Under the pieces are notes generated by a model. It was not told where the DNA came from, did no database searches, and saw only the letters and a program-made list of their open reading frames with translations. Positions 18,036 through 26,618 of a stretch of 48,852 bases of DNA are shown piece by piece. The stretch is from an uncultured Alphaproteobacteria bacterium (GTDB lineage Bacteria; Pseudomonadota; Alphaproteobacteria; Bin95), in the NCBI GenBank assembly GCA_938083135.1, contig CALLKY010000073.1:1-48852 (forward strand), written 5' to 3'. The number at the start of each line of letters is the position of its first letter. Position 1 is the first letter of the stretch. The translations under genes and the position numbers were made by a program.

Positions 18036-19259
18036 CTAGCGCGAAGCCCCCTCCTCGCCAATGCCCTCTGCACTGATTTTGCCTGTGGATGCCCGCCCAG
18101 CAAAAGCAAGGATCATCGCGCCTAACACACCGGATAGGATTGAGCCAGAGATGACGCCGATCCGCACCAATGTCTGGTGTTCTGGGTCGACATAGGCAAG
18201 CGCGCCGATGAACAAGGACATGGTGAAGCCGATGCCCGCAAGCAGGCTGACGCCATAGAGCTGCATCGTCGTAGCACCCAACGGCGGGTCCGCCATCTTC
18301 AGCTTGATCGCAGCGTAGGCGAAGCCGAACACACCGATCTGCTTACCGATAAACAGACCCAGCATGATCGCCAGCGAGAGTGGCTGCATCAGCAATTCTA
18401 TGCTCAAACCTTCTAGCGGCACACCTGCGTTTGCAAAGGCGAATAATGGCATGACGAGCCAGGCGACCCAGCCATGCAGGCCATGCTCCGCCGATTTCGC
18501 AAGTGACTTTCCGTCCGGGCCGGCCTGAAGCGGCATCGCAAAACCGATCGCCACACCAGCGAGCGTCGCATGCACGCCGGACTTCAGCACGCATATCCAT
18601 AAGATGATCCCAAGCAAGACATAGGGCGTCGCCTTGCGCACCCCTTTGAAGTTAAGTGCCAGAAGGCCAGCACCTGTCAGAAACGCCATCGACAGGGCCG
18701 CGATTGACAGATTGCTGGTGTAAAACAGTGCGATAATCACGATGGCGCCAAGGTCATCGACCACAGCAAGCGCCAAAAGGAATGTCTTCAGCGCCACGGG
18801 GACGCGCCGTCCGAATAAGCTGAGCACGCCGAGCGCGAACGCGATGTCCGTCGCTGCCGGGATAGCCCAGCCCTTGGCTTCCTCAGTATCGTAGCCAACG
18901 ATGCCAACAAAGATCAGCGCCGGGATCGCCATACCGCCAACGGCCGCATAGACCGGCAATGCTGCCTGACGCCAACTTGAAAGCGCGCCTTCGACTGCCT
19001 CACGCTTAATTTCGAGCGCAACTAGCAAGAAGAAGATCGCCATCAGGCCGTCATTGATCCAAAGCAGCAGCGGCTTTGAAATGCCGTTTTCACCGACAGC
19101 GACTGTCAGTGGCGCGCCTAGGAACAGGTCATAATAGGGCCGCAGCACCTCGATATTCTCGAATAATACACCGAGCGCGGCCGCTAGCGCTAACGCCAGC
19201 CCCGCCTTTGCTTCCGGACTCAACCCACCGCAGTCTGCCGTCGCTGCACCTGCCGCCAT
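18036..19259 (-). CDS. nhaA: Na+/H+ antiporter NhaA
   Basis: Electrogenic 2H+/Na+ exchanger of the inner membrane. The ion-binding pair is Asp168-Asp169 in LALAVVDDLGAIVIIALFY, and the upstream block WAIPAATDIAFALGVL has Asp138, equivalent to Asp133 of the E. coli protein. About 12 hydrophobic segments lie in 407 residues, the normal length. The gene is upstream of uvrB by 9 bases, an uncommon neighbour. I see no LexA-type repeat before it. Together with the CPA1 protein further on, it suggests a habitat with sodium. Confidence 0.97.
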   Translation of the reverse strand: MAAGAATADCGGLSPEAKAGLALALAAALGVLFENIEVLRPYYDLFLGAPLTVAVGENGISKPLLLWINDGLMAIFFLLVALEIKREAVEGALSSWRQAALPVYAAVGGMAIPALIFVGIVGYDTEEAKGWAIPAATDIAFALGVLSLFGRRVPVALKTFLLALAVVDDLGAIVIIALFYTSNLSIAALSMAFLTGAGLLALNFKGVRKATPYVLLGIILWICVLKSGVHATLAGVAIGFAMPLQAGPDGKSLAKSAEHGLHGWVAWLVMPLFAFANAGVPLEGLSIELLMQPLSLAIMLGLFIGKQIGVFGFAYAAIKLKMADPPLGATTMQLYGVSLLAGIGFTMSLFIGALAYVDPEHQTLVRIGVISGSILSGVLGAMILAFAGRASTGKISAEGIGEEGASR

Positions 19260-19400
19260 GTCTAACCCCCTGAATGCGTTTGTTAGAGGGCAATTGGTAT
19301 CAGTTCACTACTAATTCAAGTTAAAGATCTTTGGCGTCAGGCGGTCGAATTGTCGCTATGATATCTGGGCACACCGCCTAATCTGCCGCCGCACCGCGTA

Positions 19401-19952
19401 ATGGAAAAGCCAATGCCTGCAGACATCAGAAAAATCATCGTCTCCGTGGAGGAAGTTCTGCGCGAGGAAGGCCAGTCGATTGAACCACCCACGCGAACCG
19501 CGCTCGCCATCGCCGTGATCGCCAATCCGTTCGCCAGTCAGTATAGCGCTGACTTAGAACCATTGATGGAGATTGGCGCAGAACTTGGCGGATTGCTCGG
19601 TAGGCGCTGCGTTGAGGCCCTAGGTATCACGCCCAGTGCTGCGGAAAGTTATGGCAAAGGTGCTATCGTGGGTGAGAACGGTGGATTGGAGCATGCTGCT
19701 GCAATCCTCCATCCCCGGCTCGGAAAACCGCTTCGGGTTGAGGTTGAGAAAGGCGATGCGCTGATCCCTTCCGCCAAGAAGCGTGGCGGCCCCGGCGCAA
19801 CCCTAGACGTCCCACTCGGCCACAAAGATGACGCATGGAGCCGCAATCACTTCAGCGCCATCGAAGCCCGCGTCGCCGATGCGCCCCGCGCCAATGAAAT
19901 TTTAGTCGCTGTCGCCGTCACAGATTCCGGTCGACCACTGCCGCGCGTGTGA
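19401..19952 (+). CDS. DUF1185 / 'amino acid synthesis' family protein
   Basis: 183 residues resembling PF06684: DIRKIIVSVEEVLREEGQ near the start, AIAVIANPFASQY, then LEPLMEIGAELGGLLG and YGKGAIVGENGGLEHAAAI. These conserved blocks make the family assignment fairly firm. The family's biochemical role is not settled; members are often near enzymes for organic acids or amides. An in-frame ATG at 19413 gives MPADIRKI and may be the real start. It is single, divergent from nhaA across 141 bases, and followed by the histidine kinase gene 82 bases later. Confidence 0.78.
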   Translation: MEKPMPADIRKIIVSVEEVLREEGQSIEPPTRTALAIAVIANPFASQYSADLEPLMEIGAELGGLLGRRCVEALGITPSAAESYGKGAIVGENGGLEHAAAILHPRLGKPLRVEVEKGDALIPSAKKRGGPGATLDVPLGHKDDAWSRNHFSAIEARVADAPRANEILVAVAVTDSGRPLPRV

Positions 19953-19988
19953 TCCGCGAACCCACTAGCTGAAACGATATGACCGACG

Positions 19989-20022
19989 GACCTTAATCGC
20001 CCTAAACTAGCAGACCTTAATC
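19989..20022 (+). promoter_or_regulatory. 10-bp direct repeat upstream of the histidine kinase gene
   Basis: The decamer gaccttaatc occurs at 19989-19998, and with a one-base difference in the flank (agaccttaatc) at 20013-20022. The starts are 24 bases apart, just over two helical turns. The second copy ends 12 bases before the ATG at 20035. This could be a binding site for a response regulator acting on its own kinase gene; that is inference from position only. Confidence 0.35.
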
Positions 20023-20034
20023 ATAGGCAGGACC

Positions 20035-21075
20035 ATGCCGAAGCGAGACATAAGCAGAGAGACCCGGTCTGCTTTGTTGGCCACAGCCTCGGCTATTGTC
20101 GTGTGCATTTGCGATATGCTCGTACCGTTGGGCGTTGCGGTTGGCGCGTTATACGTAACCTCTGTTGTTGTGGCGGCGAACGCTCACGTGCGGCACATCA
20201 TTTTGCTGGGAATCGTTGCCTCCGCATTGACGGTCTTCGGTTTCGCAATCCACGCCAACAGCGAAACAACCTGGATGGTTGTGGCTAACCGAGTGATCTC
20301 AGTGGCCGCAATTGCGCTCACAACCCTGCTCACTGTCCGCCAGAAAAGGCTCACAACGTTGCTGGCCGAACAAATCACGCAACTAGACGCTAAAACCCGT
20401 GAACTTCAGCGCTATACCTCAATCGCTGCCCATGACCTGCGCGAGCCCGTAAGAAATATCCAAAGCCTGATCGACGTTCTTCGAGAGAAATACCAAACAG
20501 CGTTGGATAAGCCTGGCACTCAAATGCTGGACCTCATCCATGAAGGGTCGCAACGGATGGCACACCTGATCGGCGACCTGCTGGATTATTCAAGATTGGG
20601 GGTCGCTGTTGAGTTCAAGCGGATTGACCTGAACACTCTCGTCTCAGATGTCCTGAAGGATTTAGACAGTACGATCAAAGCCAGCGGTGCCACGGTTAAC
20701 TTCACAGATTTGCCCATTGTTCATGGCTATGAAATCGGCCTCCGCCAATTGTTTCAGAATCTATTGAGCAACGGTCTGAAGTTCTCTCCCCCAGGCAGAA
20801 GCCCCATCATCTCCATATGGCACGAAGATGCCAGAGATCACTGGCGTCTGCACATTCGCGACAACGGCATCGGGTTCGATCCAGCCCATGCGGAAAAAGC
20901 GTTCGCATTGTTTGGGCGGCTGAACCTGCGGGACGAATACCCGGGCACCGGGCTTGGGCTATCAATCTGCCAACGGGTGGCTGATATCCACGGCGGCACC
21001 ATCACCGTTCAAACGGCTTTGGACGCGGGTGCTACTTTTACCCTGACCTTACCAAAAACCCCGCCTGCCCAATGA
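20035..21075 (+). CDS. membrane sensor histidine kinase
   Basis: 346 residues. Residues about 10-100 hold three or four hydrophobic segments with short loops and no clear periplasmic sensor domain. A coiled linker ([22 protein letters not shown]) leads to the HisKA dimerisation helix with the phosphoacceptor His133 in [13 protein letters not shown]. The ATPase domain has the N box [14 protein letters not shown] near 241-254, G1 DNGIGFDP near 276-283 and G2 [18 protein letters not shown] from about 304. This is the AHDLREP type seen in phytochrome-like kinases. No response regulator lies beside it, so it is an orphan here; its signal is unknown. Confidence 0.92.
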   Translation: MPKRDISRETRSALLATASAIVVCICDMLVPLGVAVGALYVTSVVVAANAHVRHIILLGIVASALTVFGFAIHANSETTWMVVANRVISVAAIALTTLLTVRQKRLTTLLAEQITQLDAKTRELQRYTSIAAHDLREPVRNIQSLIDVLREKYQTALDKPGTQMLDLIHEGSQRMAHLIGDLLDYSRLGVAVEFKRIDLNTLVSDVLKDLDSTIKASGATVNFTDLPIVHGYEIGLRQLFQNLLSNGLKFSPPGRSPIISIWHEDARDHWRLHIRDNGIGFDPAHAEKAFALFGRLNLRDEYPGTGLGLSICQRVADIHGGTITVQTALDAGATFTLTLPKTPPAQ

Positions 21076-21145
21076 CGATCCTGCCCGCTATACTGGATGT
21101 TTCCAGCGCGCTGCGCCAATTCCATTTCGGATCAATCATACCGCC

Positions 21146-21607
21146 ATGCCGAACGATCCTCTCGCGCCGACGATGCTCGGTGCCGACGTTCCCATTCCGC
21201 AATCGCCTGAAGAAGCGCGGCTGGAGCGTGTGCCAAATCCACACCAGGACTCGCTCTATCTAGCGCGGTTTGTCTGCCCAGAATTTACATCGCTATGCCC
21301 GATGACAGGCCAGCCGGACTTCGCGCATCTGGTATTGGATTACGCGCCGGATGAATGGCTAATCGAAAGCAAATCCTGGAAGCTCTACCTCACCAGCTTC
21401 CGCAATCACGGCGCCTATCACGAGGACTGCACCATCGCCATCGCCAAACGCGTGGTCGATGTCGCCGCCCCCAAATATCTCCGCATAGCGGGATTTTGGT
21501 ATCCCAGAGGCGGCATCCCCATCGAAGTCTTCTGGCAAACAGGAACACCACCCGAAGGCCTATGGCTCCCAGATCCTGGCGTCGCGCCGTATCGAGGACG
21601 GGGCTAG
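21146..21607 (+). CDS. queF: 7-cyano-7-deazaguanine reductase QueF
   Basis: NADPH-dependent reduction of preQ0 to preQ1, the last free-base step of queuosine synthesis. The short 153-residue form (type I, single domain) has the nucleophile Cys51 in [13 protein letters not shown], Asp58 as proton donor, and the QueF motif [16 protein letters not shown] with Glu74. HEDC follows. The start at 21146 is an ATG 70 bases after the kinase stop. No queC, queD or queE is seen nearby. The EamA gene begins 4 bases after its stop. Confidence 0.96.
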   Translation: MPNDPLAPTMLGADVPIPQSPEEARLERVPNPHQDSLYLARFVCPEFTSLCPMTGQPDFAHLVLDYAPDEWLIESKSWKLYLTSFRNHGAYHEDCTIAIAKRVVDVAAPKYLRIAGFWYPRGGIPIEVFWQTGTPPEGLWLPDPGVAPYRGRG

Positions 21608-21611
21608 AACC

Positions 21612-22535
21612 ATGCCCATCCGCGCCGCTTGGTCGGCCTTACCTGATGGCGCTAAGGGCATGTTGCTGATGTCTGCGGGCATTGGCGTCATCACGGTCAA
21701 TGATGCGCTGATGAAATTGGCGAATGAAGGGCTGCCGTTGGGGGAGACCCTGTTCATTCGCTCGCTGTTTGTCTGGGTGATGATCATCATCTTTGCTTGG
21801 CGGGCGGGCGGTGTGCGATCGCTTGCGGTGCATGACTGGCCACGCCAAGGGCTGCGCGGCGGCTTTTTGATTGTCTCTAGCTGGTGCTTTTTCTTTGGGC
21901 TGGCCGCCTTGCCCTTAGCGGAAGCAATTGCGATTGCATCTGTCGGGCCATTGTTTTTGACCATGCTGGCGGGGCCGCTACTGGGCGAAACTGTGGGCTG
22001 GCGACGCTGGTGTGCGGTCGGCGTTGGGTTTGTGGGGGCCATGATCATCATCAACCCCGGTGGGGCTGGGTTTCAGTGGGCCGCACTTTTCCCGCTGACG
22101 GCGGCACTGCTGGGCGCAGGGCGGGATATCGTGCAGCGGCAAATGTCTTTGGGCCGCGAGGGCACGGTCGCGATCCTGGCGGTTTCCACTACCATGGTTG
22201 GCCTTTCTGGCTTGGTGACGCTGCCTTTCGTATGGGTCACGCCAAGTTGGATGCAGGTCCTGCCAATCGCCGCCGCTGGACTGCTAATGGGAACAGCACA
22301 CTATCTGATGATTGAGGCGCTGCGCATGGCTGAGGCCGCATCTATCGCACCGCTCCGTTATTCCAACTTCCTATGGGGCTCCCTTTGGGGTTTTTTGATT
22401 TGGGGCGTCCTGCCGGAGCCAAATATCTGGCTTGGGGTTGCGATTATCGCGGCGTCAGGCCTGTATATCTTGCATCGAGAAACCATCCGACGCCGCGCGC
22501 CCATCGCCCCCGTCGCGCCTAAGGAAACGCCATGA
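21612..22535 (+). CDS. EamA/DMT-family transporter
   Basis: 307 residues with about ten hydrophobic segments in two EamA repeats (about 15-150 and 160-290). Family features include ETLFIRSLFVW near 36-46, the P-L-A-E-A-I-A-I-A-S-V-G-P-L-F element ending the first half, and EAASIAPLRYSNFLWG in the second half. Such proteins move amino acids, nucleobases or drugs; the substrate cannot be told. Its stop overlaps the start of the gentisate dioxygenase gene by 4 bases (ATGA), which hints at a role linked to aromatic-acid use. Confidence 0.88.
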   Translation: MPIRAAWSALPDGAKGMLLMSAGIGVITVNDALMKLANEGLPLGETLFIRSLFVWVMIIIFAWRAGGVRSLAVHDWPRQGLRGGFLIVSSWCFFFGLAALPLAEAIAIASVGPLFLTMLAGPLLGETVGWRRWCAVGVGFVGAMIIINPGGAGFQWAALFPLTAALLGAGRDIVQRQMSLGREGTVAILAVSTTMVGLSGLVTLPFVWVTPSWMQVLPIAAAGLLMGTAHYLMIEALRMAEAASIAPLRYSNFLWGSLWGFLIWGVLPEPNIWLGVAIIAASGLYILHRETIRRRAPIAPVAPKETP

Positions 22536-23566
22536 CAGGAATTCCAAACAGCCGTGAAGCCTTCTATGCGGATATCAAAACCCGCAACCTGGCCCCCCTA
22601 TGGGAAAGCCTGCACAGCCTGATCACGCCAACGCCAAAAAGCAGGTGTGAGCCTGCATTCTGGCGTTACGACGATATCAGGGACGATGTGCTGAAGTCCG
22701 GCGAGCTTATCACCGCCAAGGAAGCTGAGCGCCGCGTGCTCATCATGGAAAACCCTGGCATGCCGGGGGAGGCGCGGATCACCACCTCCCTTTATGCCGG
22801 GCTGCAGTTGATCCTGCCGGGCGAAGTCGCCCCCGCCCATCGTCATACCCAATCAGCACTCCGGTTCGTGGTGGAGGGCCAAGGTGCGTATACGGCCGTC
22901 AATGGCGAACGGACGACCATGCATGAGGGTGATTTCATCATCACCCCCTCCTGGACATGGCACGACCACGGCAATGACGGTGACGCGCCGATGGTCTGGC
23001 TCGACGGCTTGGATATCCCGGTGCTGCAGTTTCTCGACGCCTCATTCGTTGAGCAATGGCCTGATGACTCGCAACCCGTCACCCGGCCTGAAGGTGATAG
23101 CCTCGCGCGCTATGGTCAGGGCCTGCTGCCGGTGGATCATGACCAGCGCGGCCATACCAGCCCCGTGTTCAACTACCCTTTCGCCCGCACTCGCGAGGCC
23201 CTGGCGACGCTTGGCCGGATCCAGGATTGGGATGCCTGCCATGGTGCCAAGCTCCGTTACGTGAACCCGGAAACTGGCGATCACGCCATGAATACCATCG
23301 CCGCCTTCATGCAATTGCTGCCCAAAGGCTTTAGCGGCGAGACCTATCGCGCCACGGATGCGACGGTGTTCTGCGCTGTCGAAGGTGCGGGCGAGACCAA
23401 GATTGGCGATCAGACCTTCAAATGGGGCCCGCGCGATACTTTCGTTGCTCCATCCTGGGCACCGATCAGCCATAAAAGCCTGGATGGCGAAGCCGTGCTG
23501 TTCAGCTTCTCCGACAGGTCCATGCAACAAAAGCTTGGCCTATGGCGGGAGAAGCGTGGGTCGTAG
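22532..23566 (+). CDS. gentisate 1,2-dioxygenase-like cupin
   Basis: Fe(II)-dependent ring-cleaving dioxygenase, gentisate to maleylpyruvate. The first cupin holds the metal site: His103 and His105 in VAPAHRHTQSALRFVVEG and His144/His146 in PSWTWHDHGN. A second, degenerate cupin starts near residue 255 (SGETYRATDATVFCAVEG). 344 residues, normal for the family, with the conserved region CEPAFWRYDDIR near 39-50. Salicylate or 1-hydroxy-2-naphthoate dioxygenases are close relatives, so the exact substrate is not proven. Maleylpyruvate isomerase and fumarylpyruvate hydrolase are not in the window. It overlaps the EamA gene by 4 bases. Confidence 0.9.
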   Translation: MTGIPNSREAFYADIKTRNLAPLWESLHSLITPTPKSRCEPAFWRYDDIRDDVLKSGELITAKEAERRVLIMENPGMPGEARITTSLYAGLQLILPGEVAPAHRHTQSALRFVVEGQGAYTAVNGERTTMHEGDFIITPSWTWHDHGNDGDAPMVWLDGLDIPVLQFLDASFVEQWPDDSQPVTRPEGDSLARYGQGLLPVDHDQRGHTSPVFNYPFARTREALATLGRIQDWDACHGAKLRYVNPETGDHAMNTIAAFMQLLPKGFSGETYRATDATVFCAVEGAGETKIGDQTFKWGPRDTFVAPSWAPISHKSLDGEAVLFSFSDRSMQQKLGLWREKRGS

Positions 23567-23618
23567 ATTGTTTGCGCCCGCGAACGCCCCATATCCAGAT
23601 CACATGACGGAGTAGACG

Positions 23619-24791
23619 ATGCTCGACGACCTTGCCTTCACTGGCCTTAAAGTTCTGGACATGGCGCAAGGCGTCGCGGGTCCTCATTGCGGAATGCTGT
23701 TGGCGCAGCACGGCGCTGAGGTCATCAAGGTTGAACCGCTTGGCGGCGATTGGGGCCGCCAGCTGGGCAAACGCTATGGCGACTTTTCCGCGTTCGGCGC
23801 TGTGTATAATCGTGGCAAGAAATCCGTGGCTTTGGACTTAAAGGCAGAAGCCGGACTTGCTGCCGCCAAGCAGCTTGCAGCGGAAGCCGATGTGGTCCTG
23901 GAGAGCTTTCGCCCAGGCGTGATGGCCCGTTTTGGCCTGGATTATGAAACTGTCGCGAAGACCAATTCGAGCGTGGTGTATCTGTCAGTCAGTGGGTACG
24001 GACAAGACGGCCCCTATTCAAAGCAGCCGGTCACCGATTCTGTAATGCAGGCATTTTCTGGGTTGATGAGCGTCAACCAGGACCATCGGGGCGTCCCCCA
24101 GCGGATCCAGGTGATCGCGATTGATATTCTGACCGGGCTCTATGGCTTCCAGGCGGTGGCACCTGCGTTGTATCGCCGTCTCCGCACGGGGCTTGGCGCG
24201 CATTTGGATGTCAGCCTGATGCAATCCACGCTGGCTTTCCTCTCCGCCAAAATGATTGAGAACCATCTGGAGGGCGAGAACGCCACCAATTTCGGCGCGC
24301 CCGTAGGTACTTTCGAAACAGCAGACGGCTTCCTGAACTTGAACGCCCGCCGGGATACGCATTTTCGGGCACTCTGCAAGCTGCTTGGCCGGGATGAATT
24401 GGCAGACGATCCACGCTTCATCGATAGCGATGCCCGCACCGCCAACGCAGCCGAAGTCGAAGCCTTTGTTCGCCCCGCAATCAAACTTCGCAGCACCGCA
24501 GAATGGCTGGCGGATTTTGAAGCGCATGACATTCTGGCAGGCCGCGTCAACGCCTTCCCAGACATCCTGACCGATCCCCATGTCGAGGCACGCGAAGCTG
24601 TGCGCTGGTTGGAGCATACCGCCATGGGGCCAATCCCAATGCCGGTAATCCCTGGTGCGCCGCTGTTTGAGCAGGCGGACCCGCACGCCCATGCGCCGGA
24701 GCTTGGTGCCCACACGCGCGAAGTATTAACCAGCCTTGGCTTATCGCCAGACGCAATTGAAGACATGATCAAAGCCGGCGCTGCCGGATAA
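23619..24791 (+). CDS. class III CoA transferase (CaiB/BaiF family)
   Basis: Transfers CoA between carboxylic acids through an enzyme-bound anhydride. The start TGLKVLDMAQGVAGPHCGMLLAQHGAEVIKVEP is characteristic in arrangement: LDM, GP, then the D/E-V-I-K-V-E-P stretch. The catalytic Asp169 is in QVIAIDILTGLYG, the position known for formyl-CoA transferase. 390 residues. It lies 52 bases after the gentisate dioxygenase gene and 27 bases before pepF. The acid used cannot be read from the sequence; a link to the dioxygenase pathway is possible but unproven. Confidence 0.92.
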   Translation: MLDDLAFTGLKVLDMAQGVAGPHCGMLLAQHGAEVIKVEPLGGDWGRQLGKRYGDFSAFGAVYNRGKKSVALDLKAEAGLAAAKQLAAEADVVLESFRPGVMARFGLDYETVAKTNSSVVYLSVSGYGQDGPYSKQPVTDSVMQAFSGLMSVNQDHRGVPQRIQVIAIDILTGLYGFQAVAPALYRRLRTGLGAHLDVSLMQSTLAFLSAKMIENHLEGENATNFGAPVGTFETADGFLNLNARRDTHFRALCKLLGRDELADDPRFIDSDARTANAAEVEAFVRPAIKLRSTAEWLADFEAHDILAGRVNAFPDILTDPHVEAREAVRWLEHTAMGPIPMPVIPGAPLFEQADPHAHAPELGAHTREVLTSLGLSPDAIEDMIKAGAAG

Positions 24792-24818
24792 TCCACCGCC
24801 TGCCTGATGGAGCCCCAA

Positions 24819-26618
24819 ATGAGCGCCCCCGATTTCACCGAAAACGACCCTAAACTTGGCCCCCTCCCGGTTTGGGACCTGAGCGCCCTTTACGCCAGCC
24901 CTGATGATCCCAAGATCACGCAGGATTTCGAATGGAGCACAAGCGAGGCCGAGGCATTCGGCGCCCGTTGGAAAGGCCGGCTTGAGACGATTACCGCGAC
25001 CGAACTGCATGGCGCGATTGAGGTCTATGAGGCGATTGATGAGCGGCTATCTCGCATCATGAGCTATGCGGGCCTCCGCCATGCTGGCGATCTGACCGAT
25101 GCTGATCGTGGTCGCTTCATGCAGGACAGCCAGGAAAAGGCGATCGGGATCACTGCAAACCTGGTGTTCTTTGAGCTTGAGCTGAATAGTCTGGCCGAGG
25201 ACAAGATTGCGGCCCTTCAAGCTGATCCGGCACTTGGAACCTACAGTGTGTGGTTGGGCCAACTGGCACGCTGGCGGCCCTATCAGCTTTCCGAGGATAT
25301 GGAGACGCTGCTGCAGGAGAAATCCTCTACCGGCAGCGGCGCATGGAACCGGTTGTTTGATGAAACCATGGCGGAAATGCGCTTCCCCATGGACGGCAAG
25401 GAACTAACCAGCGCCGAAGTGTTGAACATGCTATCCTCAACAGACCGCGCGAAACGCAAGGCGGCGGGCGAATCTATTGGCACAACCTTGGGCGCGAACA
25501 AGCGATTGTTCGCACAAATCACCAATACGCTCGCCAAAGACAAAGCCATTGAGGACAAGTGGCGAGGCTACGCAAAACCTATCTCATCCCGCAATCTCGC
25601 CAATGAGGTTGAGGATGAAGTCGTAGAGGCGCTGATCACCGCCGTCCGTGACGCCTATCCCGATTTATCCCACCGCTATTACGCCTTGAAGGCCAAATGG
25701 TTCGGCAGTGACAAGCTAGACTACTATGACCGCAACGCCCCCCTGCCCGACAGCGACAACCGCATGATCCCTTGGCCCCAGGCCGAATCAACGGTGTTGG
25801 AAGCCTACGGCGAATTCAGCCCGAAATTGGCAGAAGTCGCCCGCCCATTCTTCAGCAATGGCTGGATTGATGCGCCCGCCCGAGCCGGTAAAAGCCCGGG
25901 TGCCTTCGCCCATCCAACAGTGCCATCGGCCCATCCCTATCTGCTGCTGAACTACCAGGGCAAAACGCGGGATGTGATGACGCTCGCCCATGAACTTGGC
26001 CATGGGGTCCACCAACGGCTAGCGGCTGAACAGGGTCATTTTCTGGCGCAAACGCCACTAACGCTCGCTGAAACAGCCTCCGTCTTTGGCGAAATGCTGA
26101 CCTTCCAGAAGCTACTTCGAGAGACCACAGACGCCAAAACCCGGCGCGCGCTGCTCGCGAGCAAGACTGAGGACATGCTGAACACGGTCGTCCGCCAAAT
26201 CTCCATGCTGGAGTTTGAGCGCGCCGTTCACAACGAACGCCGCGAGGGTGAAATCGCTGTTGAACGGCTTGGCGAAATCTGGATGGAGACACAGCGCGAG
26301 AGCCTTGGCCCCGCATTGAACTTTGATGAGGGCTATCAGTGGTTCTGGTCCTACGTACCTCACTTCATTCACTCGCCCTTCTATGTGTATGCGTACGCGT
26401 TCGGTGATTGCTTGGTGAACGCGCTCTATGCGGTTTACCAGGAAGGTGAGGAAGGCTTTGCAGACCGCTATCTGGAGATGCTGTCCGCAGGTGGCTCCAA
26501 GCATCACAGCGAATTGCTGGCACCCTTTGGCCTGAACGCAACAGACCCAGGCTTCTGGAAGCGCGGGCTGGATATGATTGCTGGGTTCGTGACCGAACTG
26601 GATGACATGGATGGCTGA
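24819..26618 (+). CDS. pepF: M3-family oligoendopeptidase PepF-like
   Basis: Zinc metallopeptidase cutting short peptides in the cytoplasm. The zinc motif is HELGH (His391, Glu392, His395 in TLAHELGHGVHQRL), with the third ligand Glu expected in LAETASVFGE about 30 residues on. 599 residues from the ATG at 24819. I choose this start because GGAG at 24809-24812 is 6 bases upstream; an ATG at 24807 adds MEPQ. The helical N-terminal domain (about 70-200) matches the PepF/M3B group. The 3' end overlaps the ABC1 kinase gene by 8 or 17 bases. Confidence 0.94.
   Translation: MSAPDFTENDPKLGPLPVWDLSALYASPDDPKITQDFEWSTSEAEAFGARWKGRLETITATELHGAIEVYEAIDERLSRIMSYAGLRHAGDLTDADRGRFMQDSQEKAIGITANLVFFELELNSLAEDKIAALQADPALGTYSVWLGQLARWRPYQLSEDMETLLQEKSSTGSGAWNRLFDETMAEMRFPMDGKELTSAEVLNMLSSTDRAKRKAAGESIGTTLGANKRLFAQITNTLAKDKAIEDKWRGYAKPISSRNLANEVEDEVVEALITAVRDAYPDLSHRYYALKAKWFGSDKLDYYDRNAPLPDSDNRMIPWPQAESTVLEAYGEFSPKLAEVARPFFSNGWIDAPARAGKSPGAFAHPTVPSAHPYLLLNYQGKTRDVMTLAHELGHGVHQRLAAEQGHFLAQTPLTLAETASVFGEMLTFQKLLRETTDAKTRRALLASKTEDMLNTVVRQISMLEFERAVHNERREGEIAVERLGEIWMETQRESLGPALNFDEGYQWFWSYVPHFIHSPFYVYAYAFGDCLVNALYAVYQEGEEGFADRYLEMLSAGGSKHHSELLAPFGLNATDPGFWKRGLDMIAGFVTELDDMDG

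Noticed and set aside
19260-19400. LexA (GTTC-N7-GTTC) and CtrA (TTAA-N7-TTAA) sites upstream of nhaA-uvrB and near the kinase gene
   Set aside because: No spacing-correct match by eye; half sites alone are expected by chance.
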